The notes under the pieces were generated by a model. It was not told the origin of the DNA. It ran no database searches and worked only from the letters and a program-made list of their open reading frames with translations. Below are positions 1-7,940 of a stretch of DNA of 64,000 nucleotides, in pieces; position 1 is the stretch's first letter; each line of letters starts with the position of its first letter. The DNA lies in the NCBI GenBank assembly GCA_017428925.1, contig JAFRPY010000077.1:22509-86508 (forward strand), in the 5' to 3' direction. Position numbers and translations under genes: made by a program. The stretch is from Prevotella sp. (GTDB lineage: Bacteria > Bacteroidota > Bacteroidia > Bacteroidales > Bacteroidaceae).

Positions 1-536
1 ACGCCTTTAGTAATCTGCTCTTCCTCGTCGGAAAACTTGAACAGGAAGATGTTGATGAATTTTTTCAGGTTCTGGGTGTATTCGCCGTAGGATGAGCTTT
101 TGTAGAGGAAGTCCTTGTAGTTGTAGTCGTCGAAGTTGACTTCGTGGCGCAGCACGCCCGGCTCGCCCATGGTTTTCCCATCTTCGTCGGCAGTGGCCAT
201 CTTGAAGGTGATGTTCATGCCGTTACGCTTATAGAGTGCGTTCACGCTGTCGATAATCAGGCTCAGCCGTGCCTGACTGGGATATTGCAGCGCATCATTC
301 TTGTCTTTGTAGAGCACATGGAAGACGACGGGCAACTCGTATTCGTAGTCGTCGCTGATGGAAGTTGCCGTCTCGTTGGTAGTGCTACTGCTGGTAGATA
401 CTTCGTCGTTGTTGCCGCAAGCGGTTAGGATGAGGAAAAGAAAGGCCCACCCCCACCCCTCCCAAAGGGAGGGGAGATTTAACTGCCAAAGGGAGGGGAG
501 ATTTCGTTTGCGAATGATTGGATTTTTTCTGTTCAT
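1..536 (-). CDS. Zinc-dependent metalloproteinase lipoprotein, N-terminal part
   Basis: Only the first ~178 codons are present; the gene runs off the left edge. Reading the minus strand from an ATG at 536 gives MNRKNPIIRKRN, then two LPSLW-type stretches, then a short hydrophobic core ending in the lipobox-like ILTACG (Cys about residue 40), then a Ser/Thr-rich linker and ELPVVFHVLYKDKND. This resembles Bacteroidales metzincin-type lipoproteins (pappalysin-like, of the BF0631 kind), but the HExxH site would lie outside the window, so the family call is tentative. The protein would be exported and lipid-anchored. Oddity: the n-region of the signal peptide is encoded by two copies of the GC-rich interspersed repeat, so the signal peptide is a chimera. 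An alternative is that translation starts further in, but no other in-frame ATG precedes the hydrophobic core. Confidence 0.6.
   Translation of the reverse strand, partial: MNRKNPIIRKRNLPSLWQLNLPSLWEGWGWAFLFLILTACGNNDEVSTSSSTTNETATSISDDYEYELPVVFHVLYKDKNDALQYPSQARLSLIIDSVNALYKRNGMNITFKMATADEDGKTMGEPGVLRHEVNFDDYNYKDFLYKSSSYGEYTQNLKKFINIFLFKFSDEEEQITKG
445..504. repeat. GC-rich palindromic repeat inside a signal peptide
   Basis: Contains the hairpin CCCTCCCAAAGGGAGGGG and a second half copy (CCAAAGGGAGGGGAG) spaced by AGATTTAACTG. The flanking CCCACCCCCA matches the flanks of the other copies in this window. It lies in the 5' coding part of the metalloprotease lipoprotein gene. Confidence 0.75.
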
Positions 537-695
537 GGAAAAATGGCGTAGCGGAAATAAATGTGGCGACAACTGCCTGTGCAGCCATCGCCACTGTATG
601 CTTTACTCGAGAATAAAGAGTCGGTTTGAATTGATAATTCTTAATCGCAGCGAAGCGAGAATAATGCTTAATTCTAAACTCTAAATTCTAAACTC

Positions 696-1121
696 TTAAA
701 GCTTTTTCTGCAGTTTGTTGGCTTTTTCAGCCTTCTTCAGTGCCTTCTCGTGAGCCTTGGCTGCCTTTACGCGGGCTTTGGCCACCTTTACGGCGTCAGC
801 GTTTTCGGCTTCCAGTTCGTTGAGTTTTTTCTGGGCCTTTTCGTAGTCCTTCTGGGCGTCTTCAGCATCTTCCTTGGCCTTGTTGGCTTTTTCTATGGCC
901 TTCTGCTGCTTTTCAATCTTTTTCCTTTCCTTTTCAGCCTGCTTTTCTTTTTTCTTGGCTTCCTTCTGTTGTTTTTCCAACTCCTTGGCGGCTTTCTGCT
1001 GCTGTTTCAGCTCTTTTGCTTGCTGCTCAGGAGTAAGTACTTGCTGTGCATTTGCTCCTACCACACCGAAGAGGAAGAGCATGGTAACCATAACGGCTAA
1101 TTTCTGGATGAATTTCTTCAT
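696..1121 (-). CDS. Secreted Lys/Glu/Ala-rich coiled-coil protein
   Basis: 141 aa. Residues 1-25 form a clear Sec signal peptide (MKKFIQKLAVMVTMLFLFG, cleavage after ANA). The rest is almost entirely charged heptad-like sequence of Lys, Glu, Ala and Gln, predicted to be one long helix or coiled coil with no catalytic motif. It is probably a periplasmic structural or scaffolding protein; I do not recognise a named family. It stands alone: the metalloprotease lipoprotein downstream on the same strand starts 160 bp away. A -7 box sits 50 bp upstream, followed by a perfect 8-bp hairpin in the 5' UTR at 1147-1166. Low-complexity sequence makes homology-based naming unreliable. Confidence 0.75.
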   Translation of the reverse strand: MKKFIQKLAVMVTMLFLFGVVGANAQQVLTPEQQAKELKQQQKAAKELEKQQKEAKKKEKQAEKERKKIEKQQKAIEKANKAKEDAEDAQKDYEKAQKKLNELEAENADAVKVAKARVKAAKAHEKALKKAEKANKLQKKL

Positions 1122-1170
1122 TTTCTTTCAATTTTAAGGTGTTAAAGTAACCGACTATTCGGTTACGGAT

Positions 1171-1179
1171 GCAAATTTA
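1171..1179 (-). promoter_or_regulatory. -7 box for the coiled-coil protein gene
   Basis: TAAATTTGC read on the minus strand, matching the Bacteroidetes TAnnTTTG consensus. The predicted transcript would begin just upstream of the inverted repeat GTAACCGA-N4-TCGGTTAC at 1147-1166. Confidence 0.6.
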
Positions 1180-1354
1180 AACAAAAAAATTGATACAGTG
1201 AAAAGAATAAGGGCAAAAAAATGCAAATTCTGTGTTAGATTTTTGAAGATTTTTGTTCGTTTTTACTTATCTTTATTTCATTTTACTCAATGAAGGTAGG
1301 CGGCATCTCAACAAAAAAAGAAAAGGTTTTCTTTGTTTTGTCTTCGATTTGCAC

Positions 1355-1363
1355 TACCTTTGC
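1355..1363 (+). promoter_or_regulatory. -7 box for the SDR gene
   Basis: TACCTTTGC. The predicted start of transcription is near 1370, only about 8 nt before the ATG at 1378, so the transcript is nearly leaderless. This also argues against the upstream in-frame start at 1333. Confidence 0.6.
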
Positions 1364-1377
1364 CGAAAATTTTGGAT

Positions 1378-2133
1378 ATGAATAAGATAGTGTTGATTAC
1401 GGGCGCGACAAGCGGTATCGGACTTGGGTGCGCAAGGAAATTCGCAGAGAATGGCGACAAGGTGATTCTGACAGGCCGAAAAGAACAGCGGTTGGCGGAA
1501 ATTGCCCGGGAACTGACGGAGAAGGGGGCACAGGTGCTGACGCTGGTGTTCGATGTGAGAGACCGCGAAAAGGCGATGCAGCTGATGGCCGCACTACCCG
1601 ATGAATGGCGCGAGATTGACGTGCTGGTGAACAATGCCGGTCTGGCTCTGGGAATGGAGCGTGAGCATGAGGGAAATCTGGATGACTGGGAAACGATGAT
1701 TGATACCAACATTAAGGGATTGCTCACAATGACGAAGCTGGTGGTGCCGGGAATGGTTGAGCGGGGACGCGGACACGTTATAAACATTGGTTCGGTGGCG
1801 GGTGATGCTGCCTATGCTGGCGGCAACGTTTATTGTGCCACCAAGGCAGCCGTGAAAGCACTGACCGACGGGTTGCGCATCGATGTGGCCGACACCCCAG
1901 TCCGTGTGACCAACCTGAAGCCAGGACTTGTGGAGACCAATTTCAGCAATATCCGCTTCCGTGGCGATACCGAACGTGCTGCCAAACTGTACACAGGCAT
2001 CAAGCCACTGACCGGCGATGATATCGCCGACGTGGCCGTCTATGCGGCAAATGCTCCTGCCCATGTACAGATTGCCGAAGTGCTGATACTTGCTACCCAT
2101 CAGGCCAGCCCCAGTATTATTGTCAGGAAATAG
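1378..2133 (+). CDS. Short-chain dehydrogenase/reductase, YdfG-like
   Basis: 251 aa from the ATG at 1378. Classical SDR features: the NAD(P)-binding TGATSGIG at residues 8-15, NNAG near residue 84, the catalytic Ser in INIGSVAG, and YCATK with the Tyr/Lys pair. The Arg after the glycine motif (TGRK) suggests NADP. The C-terminal part (APAHVQIAEVLIL) resembles the YdfG group, which oxidises 3-hydroxy acids such as L-allo-threonine and serine; the exact substrate is inferred only from this similarity. Cytosolic. Single-gene unit, convergent with the GH67 gene 38 bp downstream. The upstream extension from 1333 would start before the promoter and is rejected. Confidence 0.85.
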   Translation: MNKIVLITGATSGIGLGCARKFAENGDKVILTGRKEQRLAEIARELTEKGAQVLTLVFDVRDREKAMQLMAALPDEWREIDVLVNNAGLALGMEREHEGNLDDWETMIDTNIKGLLTMTKLVVPGMVERGRGHVINIGSVAGDAAYAGGNVYCATKAAVKALTDGLRIDVADTPVRVTNLKPGLVETNFSNIRFRGDTERAAKLYTGIKPLTGDDIADVAVYAANAPAHVQIAEVLILATHQASPSIIVRK

Positions 2134-2171
2134 GGAACCGTGATTGTAGCTTCATGTAATTTGTCGCGTTT

Positions 2172-4088
2172 CTATTTCTTTTGCTGTTGATTGGCAAAGG
2201 AACCGAAATAATTCAGGCAGACATCGCGCCACTGGCGGGCATTCTCAAGTTGGAGTCCGAGCCGCTCATTGACTTCGTTCCATCGCTGCATGTCGTCCTT
2301 GAAATAGGGTTTCATGTTGTCCCAAATCAGGCAGAAGCGCTCCACATCGCGAACGCCGCTGTTGTATTTCTCTTGCATTTCCTGCCAGAGGGTGAGTCCG
2401 CTGCGCATCTGATAATCCCAGGGCACATGATGGAACCAGAGCAGATATGTATCGGGACAAGTGCTCAGGTCGTTGTAGACTTCGTTCCACGGTTCGCCGT
2501 ACTGGCTGACGGCATCTGAACCTGCCGAACTGCGGTCGAAGCCAATGCCTTGGGCATCGGCCTTGTGGTAATATACGGGACACCACTCGATGGGATATTC
2601 GGCCTTGAAACCGTCGGGTTCTGGTCCGTAGTGGTGGTCGAACTTGAAAATATGATGCAGTCCGAGCGGCATCATATAGTTCACGCAGGCCTCGCGGCTC
2701 TCCATCATCACGCGCTGCATGGGTTCTACGAATCCCGTTTCGGAAGTGAACGTCTGGCGGAGCCACTCACGGGCAATGCGCACACTCTTGAGGAAAGGAT
2801 CCCATGCCAGGCGGCCAAAGGCATACCAGTTGGCCTGTGAAAAATGGTGCCCACACCAGTTGGCATCATCACCAATGTTGGCAACACCGGCAATACCGCG
2901 GAGTTTGTTGGGATGAACATAAGAGAAAAATTCGCGCCACATCGGGGCAAGATAGACCAGATGGATTGACTGTCCGAGGTATTCTTGCGTAATTTGCAGT
3001 TCCACCATATTGGGCGTTTGCTTGATTTGGTCGAAAATCGGACTATAGGGTTCGCGTGGCTGGAAATCGAGCGGGCCGTTCTTGGTCTGCAGGATGACGT
3101 TGTCGCGGAACTGTCCGTCGAGCGGCTGGAATTCCGAAACGGCCTGTTTTACACGGTCTTCACCCTTGTGCTTGGCACCATAGACGAAGCATCGCCACAT
3201 GACGATACCCCCATGGGGCTTCAGCGCGTCGGCAATCATGTTGGCACCGTCGGCATGCGAGCGGTTGTAGTCGAAAGGTCCGGGCTGGCCTTCAGAGTTG
3301 GCCTTTACCAGGAATCCTCCGAAATCGGGAATCAGCCGATAAATCTCGTCAGCCTTTTTCTTCCACCACTTTTTCACGCTTGCGTCGAGCGGGTCGGCCG
3401 TCTTGGTTTCTTTCAAGGCCATTGGTGTGGCGAAGTTGATGCTCAGATAGACACGAATGCCGTATGGCCGCAGGATATTGGCTATGCGGGTCACTTCCTG
3501 AAGATAGGGCTTCGTCAGCATCTTCGGTGAGGCATTCACGTTGTTAAGTACTGTTCCGTTGATGCCGATGCTGGCGTTGGCACGGGCATATTGCACCAGC
3601 CGCTCGATGTTGAGTACCGAGTTTTTCCCCAGTTTGCCATCAGCCCAGAATATGCTCTTGCCGGCATAGCCGCGCTCGATGCTTCCATCGAGGTTGTCCC
3701 AGTGGTTCAGCAGCCTGATTTGATAAAAAGGTTCGCTCTTGATGCCTTTCTTCGGCAGTGTGCTTTCTGTCTTTTGCAGTCGCAACAGTTCATACGCACC
3801 ATAAAGCAGTCCGATATCGTTAGTGGCCGTGATGGTGTCGTTCCTGATCATGAAACCGTCCTCGATGAGGGGTTGGGATAGATTGTCGCTCACCACCAGC
3901 GTAACCTGCTTGCCTTTGTAGAAGTCTGTCAGCTCGCGCACGGCGATGTCGATGGTTGGTGACTTTCGGTTGGTGACCACTTGGCATGTGTTCACTTTGT
4001 CGTAACGCAGCCACAACTGTGATCCGTCTTCGGCTTTGGTTATCAGACAGCCTGTGAGGGCAAAAATCAAACAAAGAATTCTATTCAT
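2172..4088 (-). CDS. GH67 alpha-glucuronidase
   Basis: 638 aa. The family removes 4-O-methyl-glucuronic acid from the non-reducing end of glucurono-xylooligosaccharides. The N-terminus reads GSQLWLRYD, typical of GH67. Active-site residues line up with the family: general acid E266 in KANSEGQPG, and the carboxylate pair D341 (GPLDFQP) and E369 (ITQEY), 28 residues apart as in characterised GH67 enzymes. A signal peptide with lipobox-like LTGC at residues 11-14 suggests export and possibly lipidation. It follows the GH115 gene by 27 bp, so the two are probably one transcript, divergent from the xylanase operon. Length is near the family norm (about 650-700). Confidence 0.92.
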   Translation of the reverse strand: MNRILCLIFALTGCLITKAEDGSQLWLRYDKVNTCQVVTNRKSPTIDIAVRELTDFYKGKQVTLVVSDNLSQPLIEDGFMIRNDTITATNDIGLLYGAYELLRLQKTESTLPKKGIKSEPFYQIRLLNHWDNLDGSIERGYAGKSIFWADGKLGKNSVLNIERLVQYARANASIGINGTVLNNVNASPKMLTKPYLQEVTRIANILRPYGIRVYLSINFATPMALKETKTADPLDASVKKWWKKKADEIYRLIPDFGGFLVKANSEGQPGPFDYNRSHADGANMIADALKPHGGIVMWRCFVYGAKHKGEDRVKQAVSEFQPLDGQFRDNVILQTKNGPLDFQPREPYSPIFDQIKQTPNMVELQITQEYLGQSIHLVYLAPMWREFFSYVHPNKLRGIAGVANIGDDANWCGHHFSQANWYAFGRLAWDPFLKSVRIAREWLRQTFTSETGFVEPMQRVMMESREACVNYMMPLGLHHIFKFDHHYGPEPDGFKAEYPIEWCPVYYHKADAQGIGFDRSSAGSDAVSQYGEPWNEVYNDLSTCPDTYLLWFHHVPWDYQMRSGLTLWQEMQEKYNSGVRDVERFCLIWDNMKPYFKDDMQRWNEVNERLGLQLENARQWRDVCLNYFGSFANQQQKK

Positions 4089-4115
4089 AATATGTTTACT
4101 CTTATCTATAAAGCA

Positions 4116-6578
4116 TTATTCAAACTTTCGCGGAGATTCCTCGCCGTAAAGGTATTGCTGGTGATAACCGCCGAGGTCTATCACTATTTTCTCCAGGATG
4201 ATATTGGGATCCTTTGGGGCAAACTTCAGGGTATGTATGCCTTTGGCCATCGGGAATCTGACCTTGCTCTCCACCACCCTTCGGGCAACCGTCGGGTAGT
4301 AGATGCTATAGATATTTTCCGGCTTTTCGTTGAGGTTGGAGTTGAAATTTATAATCTGGGGAGTTCCTCCATCCACACTGACTTCATATTCCAGTCCGCC
4401 CTTGTTAAGATAATCGAGCGTTGACTTCACAATGACATAAACAGTTGCCTGCTGACAGTCGCCAGTGGTTTCCCATTTGTAGAGCAGACTGCCTCCGTCG
4501 ATGCGGACACCGCTCAGCGTACGTCCCATGCCGGGAATCACCAGCAGCGGAGAGCCGTCCGCTTCGTCTTTCTGATAATAGTGCTCTGCTTCAATGGCCA
4601 CATAGCCGTCTTTTTCCGTGAAAACATTGCCACCCTCCTGCTCCTTGATCCTGTTGACGGCAGGCATCACGTCAGCCTTTGCGAAATCATCGTTCCAGGA
4701 ACGATAGCCGATGTGCTTCTGTGTCATCATGCCATTCCATTTGCCACCAGACATTTCTTGATTATAGTAGGCGCAGAGTGTTGAGTCTTTTTTGAAACAA
4801 CGAATCACTTCGTCAGCCCAACGGTTGCATTCCGGATTCTGTTCCTTATAAAGTTTTTGGTTCATGGCATGGGCATAATACATCTGATGCAGGTTGCTCA
4901 TGGCCTGGACCGGGAACAAAATAATCTGCCGGTAAGCATCATGATATTCCGATGAAATGGACGAAAATTGCTCCAAAGCCGCAATTTCGAGACTTTGGTA
5001 TTCACTGATAACTCGCGGCCATTCATCCAAGGCATAGGTTCCGGCATCCAGCATCTCTGCCGTACTGCGGCCGTTGATTTTACTGATATGGTTCAGCAGC
5101 CGGGCAGCTTCAGGTCCCTGTTTCTCGCCAAAGGTTTCTATGCAGAAAGCGGTCGTATGTGTTCCGACGACATCGTGACTTACAGAACCGGGTTTCCATG
5201 CCATGTCCATGAACAACTGGATAGGATATTCCATGGGTTTCAGGTCGCCGACATTCAAAATCCACATGCGGTCGATGCCATTGTTGTAGGCCAGGGAGAG
5301 CTGTTCCCACATGTTCTGCGAAGGTGTCACATTCAGCCACTTTGAGTTTCGGGGAGCACCGACGTAGTCCACATGATAATATAGTCCCCATCCGCCTTTA
5401 TGCTTACGCTCCTGTGCGTTGGGCACACGGCGCACATTGCCCCAGTTGTCATCGCAAAGCAGGATCAGCACATCGTCGGGCACTTTCATGCCCTTGTCAT
5501 AATAGTCGAGCACTTCTTTATACAAAGCCCATACCTGAGGTGTTTCTTTGGCAGGACGTTTGGTCACGTCGGCAATAATCTGACGCTGGTTTTTCACGAT
5601 ACGCTCCATCAGTTTCGTATCTGCTTCTTCGCCCATTGCCTCGTCGCCGTCTCCGCGCATACCAATGGTCACCACATCATCTGTGCCTTTTATACGTTCA
5701 ATACCTTCACGGAAAAAACGGTCGAGATTCTGCTGGTTGGTATTATAGTTCCATGCGCCCCATCCCTTTCGGTTGCGTGCATACTCCTGATGATTGCGGG
5801 CCATGGGCTCGTGGTGGGAAGTCCCCATCATTATACCCATTTCGTCGGCTGTCTTCAGATTTTCGGGGTCATCGGCATAGAAAGCCCAACCCCACATGGC
5901 CGGCCACATGAAGTTGCCTTTCAGGCGCAGAATCAATTCAAACACTTTCTCGTAGAAACGGTGGTCGCCATAGTTTGTTTCGAAAGTGTTTTTTACCCAC
6001 GATGTCAGACATGGAGCCTCGTCGTTGAGAAAAATGCCGCGATAGCGCACGGCAGGCTCACCGTCGGTGTATGTTCCTTTTTTGATAAAAATGGAAGGAT
6101 GATGCTGTATGGGAACGTCGGCCCAGTAATACCAAGGAGAAACTCCCAGCTGCCGCGACACTTCGTAGATGCCATAAATCGTTCCGCGGCGGTCGCTGCC
6201 GGCAATAATCAACTGCTTGTCCGTGGCTGTGATGAGAAACATCTCGGTTTTCCCTTTGAGCATTTTAGCATCAAAAATGCGATTTTTCGCCATTTCATCG
6301 ATGATTTTGCTACTTCCTAAGGTTCCTGCAACAATGGTGGCCGAAGATTCCTGCCCGATAATGACTTCTGCTCCACAGACGGCTTTAAGGTCTGTGCAAA
6401 GGTTCTGGGCAGCTCGGTGTACGCCCCGTTGCTCATTATCGGCAATTCCGATTATTGTCCGGTTGTTCTGATTGAGTTGGAAATCACCCTTGTCGAAGTC
6501 AACAAAGTTTGTTGCTGCACGGCATGTGGTAGCCGCCAGGAATAGGATGGAGATTGTAAACGAATGAGTAAGTCGCAT
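4116..6578 (-). CDS. GH115 xylan alpha-1,2-glucuronidase
   Basis: 820 aa from the ATG at 6578. GH115 enzymes remove (methyl)glucuronic acid from internal xylose residues of intact glucuronoxylan, complementing GH67, which acts on chain ends. Family signatures are seen in order: YYWADVPI, EPAVRYRGIFLNDEAP, GNFMWPAMWGWAF, GMRGDGDEAM and a C-terminal beta-rich domain with VAIEAEHY. A signal peptide occupies residues 1-22, so it is exported. The start at 6578 is chosen because the -7 box lies at 6602-6610 and the longer reading frame (to 6656) would begin upstream of the promoter. First gene of the glucuronidase pair; divergent from the esterase-symporter-xylanase operon with a 170 bp shared regulatory region. 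Confidence 0.92.
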   Translation of the reverse strand: MRLTHSFTISILFLAATTCRAATNFVDFDKGDFQLNQNNRTIIGIADNEQRGVHRAAQNLCTDLKAVCGAEVIIGQESSATIVAGTLGSSKIIDEMAKNRIFDAKMLKGKTEMFLITATDKQLIIAGSDRRGTIYGIYEVSRQLGVSPWYYWADVPIQHHPSIFIKKGTYTDGEPAVRYRGIFLNDEAPCLTSWVKNTFETNYGDHRFYEKVFELILRLKGNFMWPAMWGWAFYADDPENLKTADEMGIMMGTSHHEPMARNHQEYARNRKGWGAWNYNTNQQNLDRFFREGIERIKGTDDVVTIGMRGDGDEAMGEEADTKLMERIVKNQRQIIADVTKRPAKETPQVWALYKEVLDYYDKGMKVPDDVLILLCDDNWGNVRRVPNAQERKHKGGWGLYYHVDYVGAPRNSKWLNVTPSQNMWEQLSLAYNNGIDRMWILNVGDLKPMEYPIQLFMDMAWKPGSVSHDVVGTHTTAFCIETFGEKQGPEAARLLNHISKINGRSTAEMLDAGTYALDEWPRVISEYQSLEIAALEQFSSISSEYHDAYRQIILFPVQAMSNLHQMYYAHAMNQKLYKEQNPECNRWADEVIRCFKKDSTLCAYYNQEMSGGKWNGMMTQKHIGYRSWNDDFAKADVMPAVNRIKEQEGGNVFTEKDGYVAIEAEHYYQKDEADGSPLLVIPGMGRTLSGVRIDGGSLLYKWETTGDCQQATVYVIVKSTLDYLNKGGLEYEVSVDGGTPQIINFNSNLNEKPENIYSIYYPTVARRVVESKVRFPMAKGIHTLKFAPKDPNIILEKIVIDLGGYHQQYLYGEESPRKFE

Positions 6579-6601
6579 AGGTTTTGATATTATAATATTT
6601 T

Positions 6602-6610
6602 GCAAAGTTA
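6602..6610 (-). promoter_or_regulatory. -7 box for the GH115-GH67 operon
   Basis: TAACTTTGC on the minus strand. Predicted transcription start near 6593 gives a ~15 nt leader to the ATG at 6578. Confidence 0.65.
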
Positions 6611-6632
6611 GTCTTTTTATGCATATTTTTCT

Positions 6633-6660
6633 CATTTTGTACTTGAAAAAAAACAAAATG
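6633..6660. promoter_or_regulatory. Inverted repeat between divergent xylan promoters
   Basis: CATTTTGT at 6633-6640 and ACAAAATG at 6653-6660 form an 8-bp dyad with a 12-nt spacer, midway between the two divergent -7 boxes. It could be an operator for a xylan regulator, but the AT-rich context makes a chance dyad possible. Confidence 0.3.
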
Positions 6661-6716
6661 AAACATAAAAAAATGTATGCGTTACAAATTTAATTGGTTG
6701 TGTCACGCAGATGAAT

Positions 6717-6725
6717 TAATTTTGC
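6717..6725 (+). promoter_or_regulatory. -7 box for the esterase-symporter-xylanase operon
   Basis: TAATTTTGC, with a TTGG/TTGTG stretch about 20 nt upstream as a possible -33 element. Predicted start near 6732, about 17 nt before the ATG at 6749. Confidence 0.6.
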
Positions 6726-6748
6726 AAACAGTTAAACTATTCAACATC

Positions 6749-7918
6749 ATGAAGCGTATTGCAACATTCATTCTTTTTGGGCTTATTATTGGTTTTTCAC
6801 AGCAAGTTGTTGCCGACGACGGCTGGGTGGGCACCTGGGCGACGGCAGTAGAACCGACCACCATGAAGGACATGCCGGCTTTCTCATTGGCCAACAGGAG
6901 CATCCGCCAGGTGGTACATGTTTCGCTCGGCGGCAGCGAACTTCGTTTGCAGTTAAGCAATGTCTACAGTTCCGTTCCCGTCGAAATCAAGTCGGTTTTC
7001 GTGGCTGATGCCAAAGAAGGCAGTGAAATTGATGTTCGCACAGCCCGTTATCTGAAGTTCAATGGCAAGCAGAAATGCGTGATAAAGGCCGGCGATTCCA
7101 TTTACAGCGACGTCTTCAGCTATCCGCTGAAGCCTCTCCAGCGACTTGCCATCACGGTGTGCTACGGTGATTCTGTTCCAGAGTGCGGCACTTCGCACCG
7201 CGGTTCGCGCACAACATCCTACATTTATAATGGAACGGCGAAGCCTAAGACCCGCTTTGTGGGGACCGAGGATGTTGAACACTGGTACAACATTGCGGCC
7301 CTTGACGTTAAGGTCGATGCTCCAGTAATAGCCTGTTTAGGCAATAGTATCACCGACGGGCGTGGGACAACCACCAATGCCCAGAACCGCTGGACCGATT
7401 TCATGGCTGAGGCTTTGGGTGGCCAGATGGGTGTCCTGAATCTGGGAATCGGCGGCAACTGCGTGTTGCGTAACGGACTTTCCGACCCTGCCGTGAAGCG
7501 TTTCGATCGCGACATCCTCGGCCAGCGCGGAGTGAAGACGCTGATTATTTTCGAAGGCGTGAATGACATCGGCGGTTCCATTGGCAACGCCGAACAGGTG
7601 GCCCAGGAACTGATCAAGGTCTATGGTGAGATGATCGACAAGGCCCACGCTCAGGGCATCAAGGTTTATATGGGCACGATAACACCGTTCGGAAAAAGTT
7701 TCTACGACAGCCGCTTCCACGAGGCCGCCCGTCTGGTGGTCAACGACTGGATACGTTCAAACAAGAAAGCCGACGGCATCATCGATTTCGATGAGTTGGT
7801 GCGTGATCCCCAGCATCCGACGCAGCTCATAGAAGAATACAGTGACGACTGGCTCCACCTCAATCCCCAAGGCTATGAGGCCATGGGCAAGTTTGCCGCC
7901 GAACAGATTAGCAAATAA
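6749..7918 (+). CDS. SGNH/GDSL hydrolase, probable xylan acetyl esterase
   Basis: 389 aa. Signal peptide (residues 1-22), an N-terminal beta domain (GWVGTWATAVEP to about 185), then an SGNH hydrolase domain. The catalytic Ser is S200 in CLGNSITDG (block I). GIGGN (block II), EGVNDIG (block III Asn) and DWLHLNPQGY (Asp367/His370, block V) follow. The xylan context suggests removal of acetyl groups from xylan or its oligomers in the periplasm, but no substrate is readable from sequence. The start at 6749 lies after the -7 box; the upstream in-frame start at 6677 does not. First gene of a four-gene operon; gene order (esterase, symporter, xylanase, GH43) recalls the xyn cluster known from Prevotella bryantii. 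Confidence 0.85.
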   Translation: MKRIATFILFGLIIGFSQQVVADDGWVGTWATAVEPTTMKDMPAFSLANRSIRQVVHVSLGGSELRLQLSNVYSSVPVEIKSVFVADAKEGSEIDVRTARYLKFNGKQKCVIKAGDSIYSDVFSYPLKPLQRLAITVCYGDSVPECGTSHRGSRTTSYIYNGTAKPKTRFVGTEDVEHWYNIAALDVKVDAPVIACLGNSITDGRGTTTNAQNRWTDFMAEALGGQMGVLNLGIGGNCVLRNGLSDPAVKRFDRDILGQRGVKTLIIFEGVNDIGGSIGNAEQVAQELIKVYGEMIDKAHAQGIKVYMGTITPFGKSFYDSRFHEAARLVVNDWIRSNKKADGIIDFDELVRDPQHPTQLIEEYSDDWLHLNPQGYEAMGKFAAEQISK

Positions 7919-7940
7919 TTAAATCTTTATAAAAACAATT

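Noticed and set aside
750-1100. Open frames on the plus strand over the coiled-coil gene (Phe/Leu-rich)
   Set aside because: They are the antisense of a Lys/Glu-rich coiled coil, have no promoter, and the minus-strand gene has a signal peptide and -7 box.
1333-1377. Upstream in-frame start of the SDR gene
   Set aside because: It lies before the -7 box, and the Rossmann fold begins directly at the later ATG.
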